From Trichomonas tenax (lineage: Eukaryota; Parabasalia; Trichomonadida; Trichomonadidae), in the NCBI GenBank assembly GCA_023091735.1, contig JALKBU010000054.1:1-64000 (forward strand): a DNA stretch of 64,000 bases, written 5' to 3'. Under the pieces are notes generated by a model. It was not told the DNA's origin, did no database searches, and saw only the letters and a program-made list of their open reading frames with translations. Both the position numbers and the translations under genes were made by a program. Shown in pieces: positions 48,280 to 58,237 of this stretch. The stretch's first letter is position 1; the number at the start of each line of letters is the position of its first letter.

Positions 48280-49593
48280 ATGAGAGCAAAATCAGCTCCC
48301 ATCAATACATCGAACCAAAGTAATTTTGTAGAGCTCGTTATCAAGCGGAAAATCAACAATCTCAAAAGTAGCGAAATAAATTACATTCCATACAAAGCAA
48401 AGTTGCCTCCAGAAATAGAAATTGACACTCTCAAGAATATTATAAAACGCAGTATGAAAAATAACGAAGCTACTGATCCTTCTATCACTATCGAGGTTAA
48501 TGGATTCGAAATCGACTCTGGTAAAATCTCCACTAAAGATTGTCAAATCGAATTTGTAGCTTCCTTCAAAAAATACCAAATTACGTTTCTCTACAAAGGT
48601 TCTAACAACCGAAAGGTTTTAGTTCTTCCTAAAACTGATTTTGTTTCAAGTTTACAGGAAAGTTTGGAATTGGATAAACATGCAAAAGTTGACTTCTACA
48701 AGGACAATAATTTAATCAAATTTGATGAAAGTACAAGACTATCTGATATAGTCGATAATTTTGAAGTAATTGAATATACACAATACTACGAAATTGATGT
48801 CACTACAAAGTGCAAATATGGTAATACACTTTTTGTCGTAGTTCCGTCGATTGAAAAAGTAGATTTATTAGCAACTTCGAAAAAGTTTGGGGATTTGCTT
48901 CCCAAGAAATACACATTTTCTAAATTCCAATTCGAGTTAAAAGAAATAAGAGGTGGTGGCAAATCTATTGATAGAAATACCGATATTCTAACATTTATTC
49001 AAACAGATAAAGGAAAAACTTTAGGTGTTCCAAAATTTTTTTACACATACCAATTGATGTATATTTCTCCTAAGGTTAACATTTATCAACTGAACGCAGT
49101 GAATACGAAAATCCTTCAAGAACGTTTGTCAAATCTATCATGCGATTGCACATTTAATGAAATTGTTCAAATTTTGTGCAATGTTTTGGGCAATTTTAGA
49201 GAGAATAACGTTTTCATCTATCATGCTTTGAGCCACAGGCCGTGCAACTTAAAATCGAAAGTAATCGACGCAATGCTATCTGTACATAAGGCAAAAGATA
49301 TCTCATCTTATGCAATCGATAAAGATTTTGATATCTTGACCGAAAAGGGCAAATTCATAAACATAGAATACAAAGGCAAAATATACTACTTCATTTCAAA
49401 CAAGAAAGATATAATCAGCTCTTTGAAGATTCAAATTCGACATAAATTTAAAATGGAGGCCCAAAATCAAACGCCTCAATCATTTAATTTATTTGATGGT
49501 ATTGATCTTCTCAAAGAAGAAACGGTAATAGAAAATATTGATTCAGATATTTTAACAATGACTGATGCAGATCAACAATCAATTATATGTTGA
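48280..49593 (+). CDS. Unknown protein, tandem beta-grasp-like modules
   Basis: A 437-residue protein without recognised family. Its rhythm suggests several ubiquitin-like (beta-grasp) units in a row: QITFLYKGSNNRKVLVLPKT with DFVSSLQESLEL and KFDESTRLSDI; YEIDVTTKCKYGNTLFVVVP with RNTDILTFI; and NIEYKGKIYYFISNKKDIIS with EETVIENI near the end. Each has a strand pair, a helix and a closing acidic strand with an Asp/Thr turn. A Cys pair (CDC) sits at about residue 290. The middle (STHRPCNLK-type segment) is helical. The gene has no internal stops, and codon use resembles neighbours. Beta-grasp modules are a structural inference only. Confidence 0.5.
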   Translation: MRAKSAPINTSNQSNFVELVIKRKINNLKSSEINYIPYKAKLPPEIEIDTLKNIIKRSMKNNEATDPSITIEVNGFEIDSGKISTKDCQIEFVASFKKYQITFLYKGSNNRKVLVLPKTDFVSSLQESLELDKHAKVDFYKDNNLIKFDESTRLSDIVDNFEVIEYTQYYEIDVTTKCKYGNTLFVVVPSIEKVDLLATSKKFGDLLPKKYTFSKFQFELKEIRGGGKSIDRNTDILTFIQTDKGKTLGVPKFFYTYQLMYISPKVNIYQLNAVNTKILQERLSNLSCDCTFNEIVQILCNVLGNFRENNVFIYHALSHRPCNLKSKVIDAMLSVHKAKDISSYAIDKDFDILTEKGKFINIEYKGKIYYFISNKKDIISSLKIQIRHKFKMEAQNQTPQSFNLFDGIDLLKEETVIENIDSDILTMTDADQQSIIC

Positions 49594-49969
49594 ATAAATT
49601 TGTGATGTTTACAAAATAATCGTCTTTTATTAAATAATAGAGCTAAATTTTTTTTGGTCATAATTTTTAAATCCATATATAATGTCATCTTTAAATATAA
49701 CATCAAAATCGAAAAATACTTTAATAATTTTTGAGAAGTTTACGTATGAATTGAAAAAAAAAGAAAAAAGAGCCACTGGCGGGGCGAGTAAAAGTTTATT
49801 CTCACATTATCTAAAATGTTGGAATTAACCTATGGATAGGTTTGAGGGGGTGCAACGGTGTTGCATTTTCACTTTTGGTGACTGTGGGATTACCTATTGT
49901 TCTTCATTTCTGAGATTACTGATTTCTTCATCAGTAACTTCATTGTGTTCTCATCTGATTGGAATGATG
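49594..49969. other. Spacer and probable 3' UTR of the retroelement
   Basis: The stretch near 49776-49900 includes GGCGGGGCGAGT and GAGGGGGTGCAACGGTGTTG, unusually GC-rich here. It lies directly downstream (minus strand) of the retroelement coding remnant, and so may be its 3' UTR, with a poly-A/T-like tract (AAAAAAAAAGAAAAAAG) at 49757. Confidence 0.4.
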
Positions 49970-51154
49970 TTAAAAATACAGAATGATGAAGTTATGGCGG
50001 AAATCGACATTTTTACTGATTGTTGACCTCATCTTCTTCGATGTTTCCTTCCTCGCTCCAGTTAACTTCATCAGATACTTTGCACATTTCTTGTAGAAGA
50101 CACCAAGCGAGCTGATGACTATTGGATTTCGATAATCAGCATTCTTGTTGATCTTATCTTCGTATGCGCTTTGCATCTTTGTCTCTCCATTGTCTGATAT
50201 GTCATCGTATGGGCAAGTTACGTCGACTATCCAAAATTTTGGACTCGTTGTAGATGATGATATCGGGCTTGAGTCTCGCTGGCTCGCCTTGGATTACTGG
50301 CTTGTTTGGAATGGATACAGTTGAGTTAAACTTAACTGTGTATCCCGCAAAAGCATGGACAGCCTCCTTTGCAATGATATCGACGATCTTATTGTGTCGA
50401 ATCGTCATTTGTGTGAAAGCATTGCGGCAGGAGTTGATGAGATGCTTTAGCGAATCTTCTTTCCTTTTACCGCAATAAGGGTAGTGAGGTCCTGTGTTCT
50501 CTGGCAGGCCTTTGCGGGAATGAAGACATCCATTGTACAGCGCGTTGCATCTTGCACTTAGTGCGAATTTGATGACCTTGTCGCTGACTCTGTTGGAATA
50601 GTTTCCAGCTATAGCATTGCAGTCTTTGTTGTCTTTGAGATTCAGGAAGCTGTGTCCGTGAACAGGGAGCTCAAGTATTTTGTTCATGCTATGTTCACTT
50701 TCACGCATTATGATTGCTTTTGTGACTGCTTTGGAGTCTGAGATTGGTGTTTCACCGTCGATCTTGAGTGCTGCTTTGTTGTCGTAGTAAACTATTTTGG
50801 CTTTTAGCTTGTCTGCTGCTGCTTTGGCACGGATGACTAGTGATGCTGTTCCACTTCTCTCGGTCATCAGTTCTCCTTCTGGTGTTGTTTCCCAGTCGAG
50901 GAATGAGGAGTCGTTGGATGCATTAATGCCTCGTTTGTTCCTCTCTCTTCTTGTGAATTCTTTCGTTAACAGTGCTGTTTGTGGGTTTGGGCTGTTCAGC
51001 ATGTTGATGAGTGTCTTCACTTTCAGAGCGAGTGCCCTCTGATGTGTGGGCTGGATGGATAATCCCCATCTTGCCATCTGATTTGCGCAAGTTCCTTGGG
51101 GAGCATGCCAACTCCAATCTTCCTTTTGATGATGCCTCTGATCTCATGTTCAGA
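49970..51154 (-). pseudogene. 3' part of a non-LTR retrotransposon with restriction-like endonuclease
   Basis: The main frame (51077-50202) encodes the region after the reverse transcriptase of an R2/CRE-type element: HSFLNLKDNKDCNAIAGNYS, a degenerate zinc knuckle (YCGKRKEDSLKHLINSC, first Cys lost), RHNKIVDIIAKEAVHAFAGY, and the endonuclease strand RLKPDIIIYNE. The catalytic continuation, VDVTCPYDD, is in a different frame beginning near 50220, and runs on to 49970. The reverse transcriptase is absent, so the copy is 5'-truncated, and the indel inactivates the endonuclease. Another frame near 51150-51080 (LPKELAQIRWQDG) may be part of the same protein. The higher GC content than the neighbourhood fits a mobile origin. 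Confidence 0.8.
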
Positions 51155-51205
51155 TGTCACATACCGAAAGTTGTCACGAAAAAGCGACATTATCTGACAT
51201 GTAAA
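51155..51205 (+). repeat. Solo terminus of the 38.6 kb element family
   Basis: TGTCACATACCGAAAGTTGT, then CACGAAAAAGCGACATTATC and TGACATGTAAA, closely matching the ends of the element at 38561-39187. It begins exactly where the retroelement remnant stops. No opposite terminus was found downstream in this window. Confidence 0.8.
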
Positions 51206-51263
51206 GTTGTAATTCTCATCGTCAAATCAAAACTGAAAAGGGAAAGGGAAAAACATCGAAAAA

Positions 51264-51335
51264 GCCCGTGGCGGGAATTAAACCAGCAACCCAAGATTAA
51301 GAGTTTTATGCTCTATCCGAATGAGCTACACAGGC
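51264..51335 (-). tRNA. Degenerate tRNA-Lys (anticodon CUU)
   Basis: Minus-strand sequence folds as a tRNA: acceptor GCCTGTG/CACGGGC (51335-51329 and 51270-51264), D-stem GCTC/GAGC, anticodon CTT at 51302-51300 in loop CTCTTAA, T-loop TTTAATT. Three signs of decay appear: an A/C mismatch in the anticodon stem, a T/C mismatch in the T-stem, and T instead of the near-universal C56. All three are explained by single transitions. It may be a dead copy or a tRNA head carried by a mobile element; it lies 60 bp inside the solo element terminus. Confidence 0.72.
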
Positions 51336-51575
51336 CTATAAATTAACTGTTTTTGTTTTAAATATTAGATATATTTCCTTGAATTAGTATATCATAAAAT
51401 TGCTAAATAATGCGCATGAAGTTGATATTAAATGAGCAATAAAGGAATCGATTAAAAGTCAGCTTTTTATTATTTCGATTTTTGAAATTATAAAATATAT
51501 TGACGTACTTGATTAAATATTAATATAAATACTATTTAAACGCTAATCAAATCATAATACGTAATAATATAAAAA

Positions 51576-52532
51576 TTATAAAGTAAGCTTGATTTCTTGT
51601 TCAGAAACAATCTCATTCTTTTCAATGTCTAGTCTGAATTTGCGGAAATCTCCATTTTCTGACACTCCCGTGATCATATAACCAGCTAAATCGAATTGAC
51701 AATGGAAATTGATACCTTTTGGCATTTCAAAGCTGAACTTTGAGCGCATTGCAGACTTTGGATCTAAAGTTTCTCTTTCCTTCGGTGTTGGGATCGCAAA
51801 AGCATGGAGTGTTCCACGAAGTGTTGTCATAATAAAGAAGGAGGACAGGCTATCAAAAGCAATACCAGTCACATCGCAGGAACGCATGCCACGCTTGTAT
51901 GTGGCGACTAATTTCAACTGTATGACATCCCAAAGTTGAATATTCTTTCCTTCGTCTATAACTATAGCAACCAACTCACCTTTGCGGTCGAAAGCAACAT
52001 AATTGACTTTAGTGACGTTAATTGGAATAAAACCAAGAACGTAATTCGGATCGTGATAATCTACAATTTGAAGTGATTTTGCATTTTTAGCTGGAACAGC
52101 TGTATAATAGACTGTGTTGGAAGGAACAATGGCAAATGAAAATGCTTCTGATATTGTATTCGAAACAGAAAGTTTTTGTGTGAAATCGAAGCTGTCAAAG
52201 AAGGAAATCATATTTCCGTGCGCAACAACGATGTAATCTAGCTTGAATCGAAGCTCTGTGATTGTTTTATCGACAGGGAATAATCCAATAACTTTGTTAT
52301 TTTTGCGATCCCACAGAATAACTGTGTTAGATGTGAATCCTTCGCGCGAGTCATCGCCTGTGACAGTCACGATGTTTGAATCACTGAGAAGTGAGATGCA
52401 GCGAGCACCACCTCCTGGAAAAATGGCTTCGTAGAGCAACGTTCCGGTCGAAAATTCATAAATCATGAATCCGTGGTTCGTCGTGATTGCAAATTCTAAC
52501 ATCCTTTGATCAAAAGTTACTTTATGAGTCAT
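51576..52532 (-). CDS. PROPPIN (Atg18/WIPI-like) beta-propeller protein
   Basis: A 318-residue WD40-type propeller. NHGFMIYEFSTG, TSNTVILWDRKNNKVIGLF, RGELVAI-like strands and the conserved blade 5/6 region KGELVAIVIDEGKNIQLWDV match Atg18/WIPI proteins. The lipid-binding FRRG loop appears as YKRGMRSCDVTGIAFD (K213-R-G). PROPPINs bind PI3P/PI(3,5)P2 on autophagic and endolysosomal membranes; the changed motif still keeps the basic pair. It is shorter than WIPI1, closer to WDR45. It belongs with the endolysosomal group in this window (VPS11, AP-3, VPS9). An initiator TCACTTTTC (+1 A at 52552) lies 20 nt upstream of ATG. Confidence 0.75.
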   Translation of the reverse strand: MTHKVTFDQRMLEFAITTNHGFMIYEFSTGTLLYEAIFPGGGARCISLLSDSNIVTVTGDDSREGFTSNTVILWDRKNNKVIGLFPVDKTITELRFKLDYIVVAHGNMISFFDSFDFTQKLSVSNTISEAFSFAIVPSNTVYYTAVPAKNAKSLQIVDYHDPNYVLGFIPINVTKVNYVAFDRKGELVAIVIDEGKNIQLWDVIQLKLVATYKRGMRSCDVTGIAFDSLSSFFIMTTLRGTLHAFAIPTPKERETLDPKSAMRSKFSFEMPKGINFHCQFDLAGYMITGVSENGDFRKFRLDIEKNEIVSEQEIKLTL

Positions 52533-52543
52533 CTAATTTAAGT

Positions 52544-52554
52544 CTGAAAAGTGA
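52544..52554 (-). promoter_or_regulatory. Initiator of the PROPPIN gene
   Basis: Minus-strand TGTCACTTTTC; +1 A at 52552, 20 nt before ATG 52532. Confidence 0.55.
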
Positions 52555-52928
52555 CATATTTTCGAAAAGTGTCATGTCGTATTTAAACAATTATTTTCGT
52601 CATAACTTTTCATGTGTTGATATTTAAGGCGAACCTTTGATGGAATATATAATACACCATGAGTTATTGTGTAATATTATTCGATCGAGTCGTTTTATTC
52701 ATTATTTTGGACATTCGATGTCGTATAATTAACAATTATTTTCGATTGAAAATGATGTTCGATTCTTGTTGCATTCGTGATTATATGAAAGATATATCAT
52801 TGCAATCACTATGGTAATGACTGAACATTATCTGGTATTTGGTTTTTGCTCATAAATATTTGATTTTGCTTTTCTATGAAAACAAATAATGAAAATGATA
52901 ATAATATATTAACATTTAGCAATCTAAA
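52555..52928. other. AT-rich spacer
   Basis: Includes GTGTCATGTCG (about 52570-52580), a variant of the spacer word. No gene seen. Confidence 0.35.
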
Positions 52929-54716
52929 TCATTCGAAATTGAATTGTTTGATGTCGAACTGCGTGAAGCGAGTATCACAAGCCGGGCAATTTCTATTTCT
53001 TACGAAACCTTTGGCGCAATTCGAGCAAAATGTGTGTCCACAGCTGAGGAGTACTGTATCACGCTGCTTTCTGCAAAGTGGACATTCGACAATAGACTTC
53101 AGATCCCTCAACGAGAAAGGAATATTCTTAGATTTCATCTTCGACATCTGCTCAACCATCTCACTTCTCATCTTTGATTCATTTGCAAGGTTTTTTGATT
53201 CCTCATTCAAATTGGTAATTCTCTTGCGAATATCAGCATTCTCTGCTTCAAGGCTATTAATACGCCTCTTATACCATGATAAGACAGCTCTCTTTGAAGC
53301 AGTATTTTCGAAAATGACATCCAATGATGGTGGGAATGCTTTAATTGTAAAGTTCTTGCTGAGAAGATCGCTGTGCTTCTGCTTGAGCTGTTTGAATTGT
53401 ATATCCATTTGCTGCTCAGCCTGATCAATGACTTGCTTGTTCTTGCGGACATTTTCTCTTGCTGTTTCAAGAGCTTTGATTGATCCTTGATCTTGTTGCT
53501 TGTTATGCCTTTTCATCATGAGCTCAGGCAATTGGCTCTCGAGCTTCATGCTGTAGCTATCGATTTCCTGTGTTTCCTCTTCGATTCCTTTCTGTATTGC
53601 TGGTAATTCGCTCTGATATTCTTTGATAATTTTCGTGAATCCTTCAATATCGTTTTTATCGATTGATGCGAGTGCTTTTGACATAACTTCGCGGTCATGA
53701 GTGCAGAAGTCTGAGCTCTTTTCAGGGAAGATTGAGCGAAGGTTTCCAACAATGCTCTTAATGAAGTGAAGCTTTCTACTTAAGACTTGGACATCAGCAT
53801 CATCAGCTAAGAACTGTGTCCAGTCTTCATCATTAGGATTGAAGTCTGTGTGAACAAGAGCCTCTGTAAGTTCTTGATGTTTGGTTAACATTTGTGTGTA
53901 TATCGACTGCATCTTTTCTGCTTTTGCGCGCACCTTTGGAAGAATGAACTGAGAGCCACGGAAGTATTCTTGGTACTCAGGTGATTCACGAATCAAGTCA
54001 AACGGCGGATTGTTGATATAATCTCTATATAAAACAGAGTTGGAGTCCAAACTGTTGAGCTCATTAGAAAGCTCCTTTTCTGTAGTGCATAAGTCATTGT
54101 AAATCTCGTTTAGCGACTCAAGAGGGTTATCCATGTCGATATTTTGTTCTATGTACGATAGTGCTTGTTTTGAAGGAACGAGAGAGTCAATGAGTTTCGA
54201 GCGCTTCGAGGAGATTGCATTTTGTGATATTTTGAATAAAGGAGAAATTTCTTCGCATTTATCTTTCTGTGCGTGATCAATTCCAAAGTCAAACTTTTTA
54301 TTTTGGACTTCGGACATCGGCTCCTGCGGTGGCTGGAAGTGCTGAAGTCGTGCGACTTGTGCTTGGTTTTTAAGCAGCAATATTTCCGAAAAATGTTGAT
54401 GTAATTTTGGTAAGACTTCGCGAATTTCTTCTGTCTGAGGAATGCTGTTAATTATCGTTCTTATATTATTGTAGATCTGATCGTAAACAGTTTGTGTTTC
54501 ATCTTGATTTGCGCCATGTGGTGCAGATTCAGGAGAATTAGCGATTTGCTGAATTTGTTGCGATGCTTGCTTAAGGATATACTTAAGTTCGTCGATATAA
54601 GCATTATGACTCGTTAAAGTGTGCAGAATGTGATTTCCACGCGACAGCTGTTTGTCCAGGCGAATGAATTCATCGTCATGACTCATTGGACCCTGACGTT
54701 GAATGTAATCCTGCAT
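52929..54716 (-). CDS. Bre1-like coiled-coil RING E3 ligase
   Basis: A 595-residue protein: long coiled coils (about 20-530), then a C-terminal C3HC4 RING, CPLCRKQRDTVLLSCGHTFC / CAKGFVRNRNCPAC. The final FTQFDIKQFNF resembles the terminal strand of Bre1/RNF20, which ubiquitinates histone H2B with Rad6. The layout (whole-length coiled coil plus C-terminal RING) fits Bre1, but other coiled-coil RING proteins cannot be excluded. RING ligands are complete: C-x2-C, C-x-H-x2-C-x2-C, C-x2-C. A second ATG eleven codons in (MSHDDEF) is an alternative start. The spacer word CATGTAAA lies about 85 bp upstream. Confidence 0.7.
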   Translation of the reverse strand: MQDYIQRQGPMSHDDEFIRLDKQLSRGNHILHTLTSHNAYIDELKYILKQASQQIQQIANSPESAPHGANQDETQTVYDQIYNNIRTIINSIPQTEEIREVLPKLHQHFSEILLLKNQAQVARLQHFQPPQEPMSEVQNKKFDFGIDHAQKDKCEEISPLFKISQNAISSKRSKLIDSLVPSKQALSYIEQNIDMDNPLESLNEIYNDLCTTEKELSNELNSLDSNSVLYRDYINNPPFDLIRESPEYQEYFRGSQFILPKVRAKAEKMQSIYTQMLTKHQELTEALVHTDFNPNDEDWTQFLADDADVQVLSRKLHFIKSIVGNLRSIFPEKSSDFCTHDREVMSKALASIDKNDIEGFTKIIKEYQSELPAIQKGIEEETQEIDSYSMKLESQLPELMMKRHNKQQDQGSIKALETARENVRKNKQVIDQAEQQMDIQFKQLKQKHSDLLSKNFTIKAFPPSLDVIFENTASKRAVLSWYKRRINSLEAENADIRKRITNLNEESKNLANESKMRSEMVEQMSKMKSKNIPFSLRDLKSIVECPLCRKQRDTVLLSCGHTFCSNCAKGFVRNRNCPACDTRFTQFDIKQFNFE

Positions 54717-55118
54717 TTTCTGTTATATTTTAGTTATAAGAGGGGGACCCCTAAATTATATCGAAAAGGGCATTTTGCCTTTTACGCCACAATTAAAAAA
54801 TTTACATGACAAATAATTTTCTTCAATGAATCAGTTTTCAAGATATAATTAATAAACATACTTATTAGAGATAGAATATAGCTTCTGTAGCTCATTCTGA
54901 AGCTAATGGTATGGATATGAAGCTTGATTCAATCAATATTAGAAAATCATTTACTATTTTTTGTCATGTAATCTCAATGTTATTTACAAAGATTTTTCAG
55001 ATTTCAAGTGATATATCTTGCAAGGAATCTAAATAAACAAAATATTCGATTAAATTCACTATTGCTTCTAAAAAGAGGAACTTAGCAATTTGACGGAAAA
55101 GAGGAAGTTCATATTTTT
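54717..55118. other. Divergent promoter spacer
   Basis: Between the Bre1-like gene and the BRCT gene. It has TTTACATGACA (54801-54811) and TTGTCATGTAA (54961-54971), and the BRCT gene initiator TTCATATTTTT with +1 A at 55111, 8 nt before the ATG. Confidence 0.5.
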
Positions 55119-56711
55119 ATGAGCGTTGCCACTTTCTTTATATCCCATTCGATAGGAGAGAACAAAGAGAACATAAGATCACTCATTCGTGCAATAAATC
55201 CATCGCTAATTGAAGTAAGACACGCATCTTCCGATACAGTAACGATTTGCACACAATCAGAGGTATTTATGAGATTTGGAACATCGAGATATTACGTTAC
55301 ACCGAAGTTTATTGAAGAAACTAAGCAATTAAAAATCGGAAGATTACCGTTGACACCAGATAGAAGACAGTTCACAAGCTTATGCCTCGCTCCATTGATA
55401 GTTACGATCGTTGGATTCGATCAGAAAGAGTTTTCTGAGATATTGAAATATGTATTTTTATTGGGTGCCACATATTCGAAAGCACTTCTTGATTCAGTTA
55501 CTCTAGTCATTACTAAAACGGTGCTATCACGTAGAATAGAAGAAGCACGCAGACTTGGAATATCGATCGTCTCAAAGGACTGGATCATCAGCTGCTACCA
55601 GAAAGGAGCAAGATTGCCAACAGATGGATACAATATTGATCTCTTTCACGGTCTGAAGGCAACATCATCAGAATTGACATCGAAAGAAAGAAAACAACTC
55701 AAACAGATGTTCGAAGATAACGGAGGCATTTGGTCAGAAGTTTTGGATGAAAAGACAGACATTCTATTCACTCCATTGTTGATGATGACAAACAAAGTCA
55801 AAGTTGCATTGAAGTCAAACTTACCAATCGTTAAGCCAAAGTTCGTTTATGAATCAATTGAATCCAAAGGAAGAGCTCTTTCAAGAGATTATGTCATCAA
55901 TTGGTGGTCAGATGTTAATTCAGAAAGAACAAATCTGTTCAATAATTTTGCTTTTTATTTGCTTTCTCCAGATAAAACATTACCACCAGCAATCATTGCC
56001 AATGGTGGATTAATTGTTCAAAATCCGGAGAAAGCAAACATTCTGATTGCCAACGTTCAAGATTCCAGAGAGTTTTCAGAAAATGAACTCGAAAAGGTTG
56101 TAACAGATCTTTGGGTCTGGAGGTCGATTGAGTCAGGAGAAGTCCTTGATAGGACAGCATCAATGCTCTTCAGGCCATTGAAATATCATGTACCAATTCC
56201 TTCATTTTCAGGAATTACAGTCACTATTCTTGGTCTCAGTGATAAGCAGCGATGTGATTTATATGACGCAGTACGAGTGCTTGGAGGCATTCCTATGTCG
56301 AGACTACACAGGACTGTAAAGATAGCATTAGTTGGAAAAACAATCCAAAAGGAGAAAATCGAAAATCTTAGGTCCAAATTCCCCACAGTTACGTTTCTGA
56401 ACCCGCTATTTATAAGAGATTTTCTATCTTCGGGAAATATACCAGAGCTCAGTCCATACACAGTTGGCTCAGAACTTAGACACAACATCACAAATATTTG
56501 CAATTCCATTTTGTCCCTTTCTCGCAATCTGAAAACGAAAGAAACAGAGCACAAAAAGCAGTCACCAATCACCGAAGATTCAATCGGCGATGCAAGTGAA
56601 GCAGAGCCTGAAGTTTACCTCGAAAAACAGCGCTTCAAGCTTCGTCCACTATCCAAACATGATACACATGATCCTCTTATGGACGCTTTATCTTCAACAC
56701 AAGAAGATTAA
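55119..56711 (+). CDS. Five-BRCT TopBP1/Dpb11-like checkpoint protein
   Basis: A 530-residue protein made of about five BRCT domains. BRCT2 (about 88-175) is clearest: LIVTIVGFDQKEFSEILKYV, then GATYSKALLDSVTLVITKTV and IVSKDWIISCYQKGARLP with the conserved Trp. BRCT3 (about 188-275) holds FEDNGGIWSEVLDEKTDILF; BRCT4 (about 278-355) ANGGLIVQNPEKANILIANV; BRCT5 (365-450) ITVTILGLSDKQRCDLYDAV and VLGGIPMSRLHRT. Tandem BRCTs of this kind bind phosphopeptides in replication start and DNA-damage checkpoints (TopBP1, Dpb11, Rad4). The C-terminus (450-530) is charged and disordered. No catalytic domain is present. The role is inferred from architecture. Confidence 0.78.
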   Translation: MSVATFFISHSIGENKENIRSLIRAINPSLIEVRHASSDTVTICTQSEVFMRFGTSRYYVTPKFIEETKQLKIGRLPLTPDRRQFTSLCLAPLIVTIVGFDQKEFSEILKYVFLLGATYSKALLDSVTLVITKTVLSRRIEEARRLGISIVSKDWIISCYQKGARLPTDGYNIDLFHGLKATSSELTSKERKQLKQMFEDNGGIWSEVLDEKTDILFTPLLMMTNKVKVALKSNLPIVKPKFVYESIESKGRALSRDYVINWWSDVNSERTNLFNNFAFYLLSPDKTLPPAIIANGGLIVQNPEKANILIANVQDSREFSENELEKVVTDLWVWRSIESGEVLDRTASMLFRPLKYHVPIPSFSGITVTILGLSDKQRCDLYDAVRVLGGIPMSRLHRTVKIALVGKTIQKEKIENLRSKFPTVTFLNPLFIRDFLSSGNIPELSPYTVGSELRHNITNICNSILSLSRNLKTKETEHKKQSPITEDSIGDASEAEPEVYLEKQRFKLRPLSKHDTHDPLMDALSSTQED

Positions 56712-56755
56712 TTACATTTTTTGTTTATTCATAAAATATTCCCTTTCAACAAATA

Positions 56756-56780
56756 TGCCACGTAAATTTTTTACACGACA
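56756..56780. promoter_or_regulatory. Inverted pair of the spacer word after the BRCT gene
   Basis: TGCCACGTAAA (56756-56766) and TTTACACGACA (56770-56780) face each other three bp apart, like the pair at 7612-7633. Confidence 0.4.
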
Positions 56781-56898
56781 AAATTTTGCAAAATAATTTT
56801 GAATGTAGCAATAGAATTTTATAATGAATTAAATATTTCAGATATATAGCTATTGATTTAATTCGAAAAATTGTCAAAAAAATTCTTACAATATCGAA

Positions 56899-57896
56899 AT
56901 GCTTCAAAATCTTCTTTTATTTCATCACCTATGGGACGATTACTTCAACACAGCAAACAGCAACATGCTTTTTGACCAAGAGCAGTTCGCTTATAATTAC
57001 CACAGAAATAACATATCATATATATACTTATAACGCTATTAATGTTACCACTACTGTTGACAATACTCAACTTTTGATAGAATATACAACTTTTCAGCAC
57101 TGTTCAACAAATTCTGATGGAGGATCTTTCTATTTTTCATCATTTGGCGAAGTTATTCAAAATGCAGTATGTCACCTTGACTCAGAAAGCACAGCTTCTT
57201 ACAAACAAAATATTTTTTAAATATATATATATATCTGCAATCAAAACCAGTGGAAAGAAGAAGAATAATAAGATGGAGTTATGTAGTGCTTTCAGTCATG
57301 TTGGTTTAAATAACACTATGTTAAAAACAGTATACAGTTGCTATCAACTCATGAATTTAATTTTATCTTATATGATATCTCAAGATACATGTCATTTGAT
57401 TTCATGCCCAACGAATTCTTGCATTAAATTCACAACTATCCCTAACATTACCGAAAGTCGCCAAGATTTGTGGTACAGCCACTTTAGCTCACATGATCTA
57501 TTGGAAATCTCTTACAGCAGATTTATAAATAATGTACTCACATCATCTGTGATAACTAATCTCATTTCTTGCTCAAATTCCAAAAATATCCTTCATGATA
57601 ATTGCTTTTTAGGAAACAATGCTAAAATTACAATTCAATCACATTATGCATCATTTTACATCGAGAATTGCTACTGGGATGGAAAGTATTCAATAACATT
57701 GGGAGTTTCTTCTATTGGAAATATATTTGATGCCCCAAATCTAAATGATATGCTCATCAATGCCATTGGTAGCTGTCTTTATATCAAAGAAAAATCCTTA
57801 AATTGTCATGCAAGCAGCAATGATGTTCCATTAATCCATCATTTACATGGATTCGTGTCATACACAGCGCTGATTGTAGCACTAAGAAGGGAATGA
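56899..57896 (+). pseudogene. Relic of a beta-helix surface-protein gene
   Basis: Two frames (56972-57220 and 57225-57896) together carry the Asn/Ser/Cys/Tyr-rich style of trichomonad parallel-beta-helix (Pmp-like) proteins: IEYTTFQHCSTNSDGGSFYF, then INNVLTSSVITNLISCSNSK, NCFLGNNAKITIQSHYASFY and IENCYWDGKYSITLG. The first frame ends at TAA 57218-57220 beside an (AT)n run, where the second frame begins. A start, signal peptide and the long repeated middle are missing, so this is a decayed, truncated copy. The family is large and thought to contribute to adhesion in trichomonads. The match is by composition and recurring short patterns, so it is moderate. Confidence 0.55.
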
Positions 57897-58220
57897 AGCT
57901 ATTATATCCTTTTGGAAGAAAATTTCAAAACAACCATTTTTTATGTCAGATTATATTTTACATGACAAAATATATATTTATTATGATTTCAGAGGGTTCA
58001 TAAGTGGAAATATAAAGCGGAGCAATATGATGTATAAACTGCAGAAGGAATAGAATATTGTTATTATGTGTATCATCTTTAAACTCACAATTTTATTTTT
58101 GACCATTATAAAATGAAATATTTTTTGCGATTTTTAGATGAATTCAATTATTATACACAATAGGAATACTAAATACAATTAGAGAACGGCAAAATCTTAT
58201 GTGTGTCAAATCGGCGTCAA
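57897..58220. other. Spacer upstream of AP-3 delta
   Basis: AT-rich with a TTTACATGACA word at 57957-57967. No gene seen. Confidence 0.4.
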
Positions 58221-58227
58221 ACTGCCA

Positions 58228-58236
58228 TATCACTCT
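58228..58236 (+). promoter_or_regulatory. Initiator of the AP-3 delta gene
   Basis: ATATCACTCTT: TCA with +1 A at 58232, six nt before ATG 58238. It decides against the upstream in-frame ATG at 58199. Confidence 0.55.
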
Positions 58237-58237
58237 T

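Noticed and set aside
58199..58237. Upstream ATG giving 13 extra residues on AP-3 delta
   Set aside because: An initiator (+1 A at 58232) lies between the two ATGs, so the mRNA would start after it.
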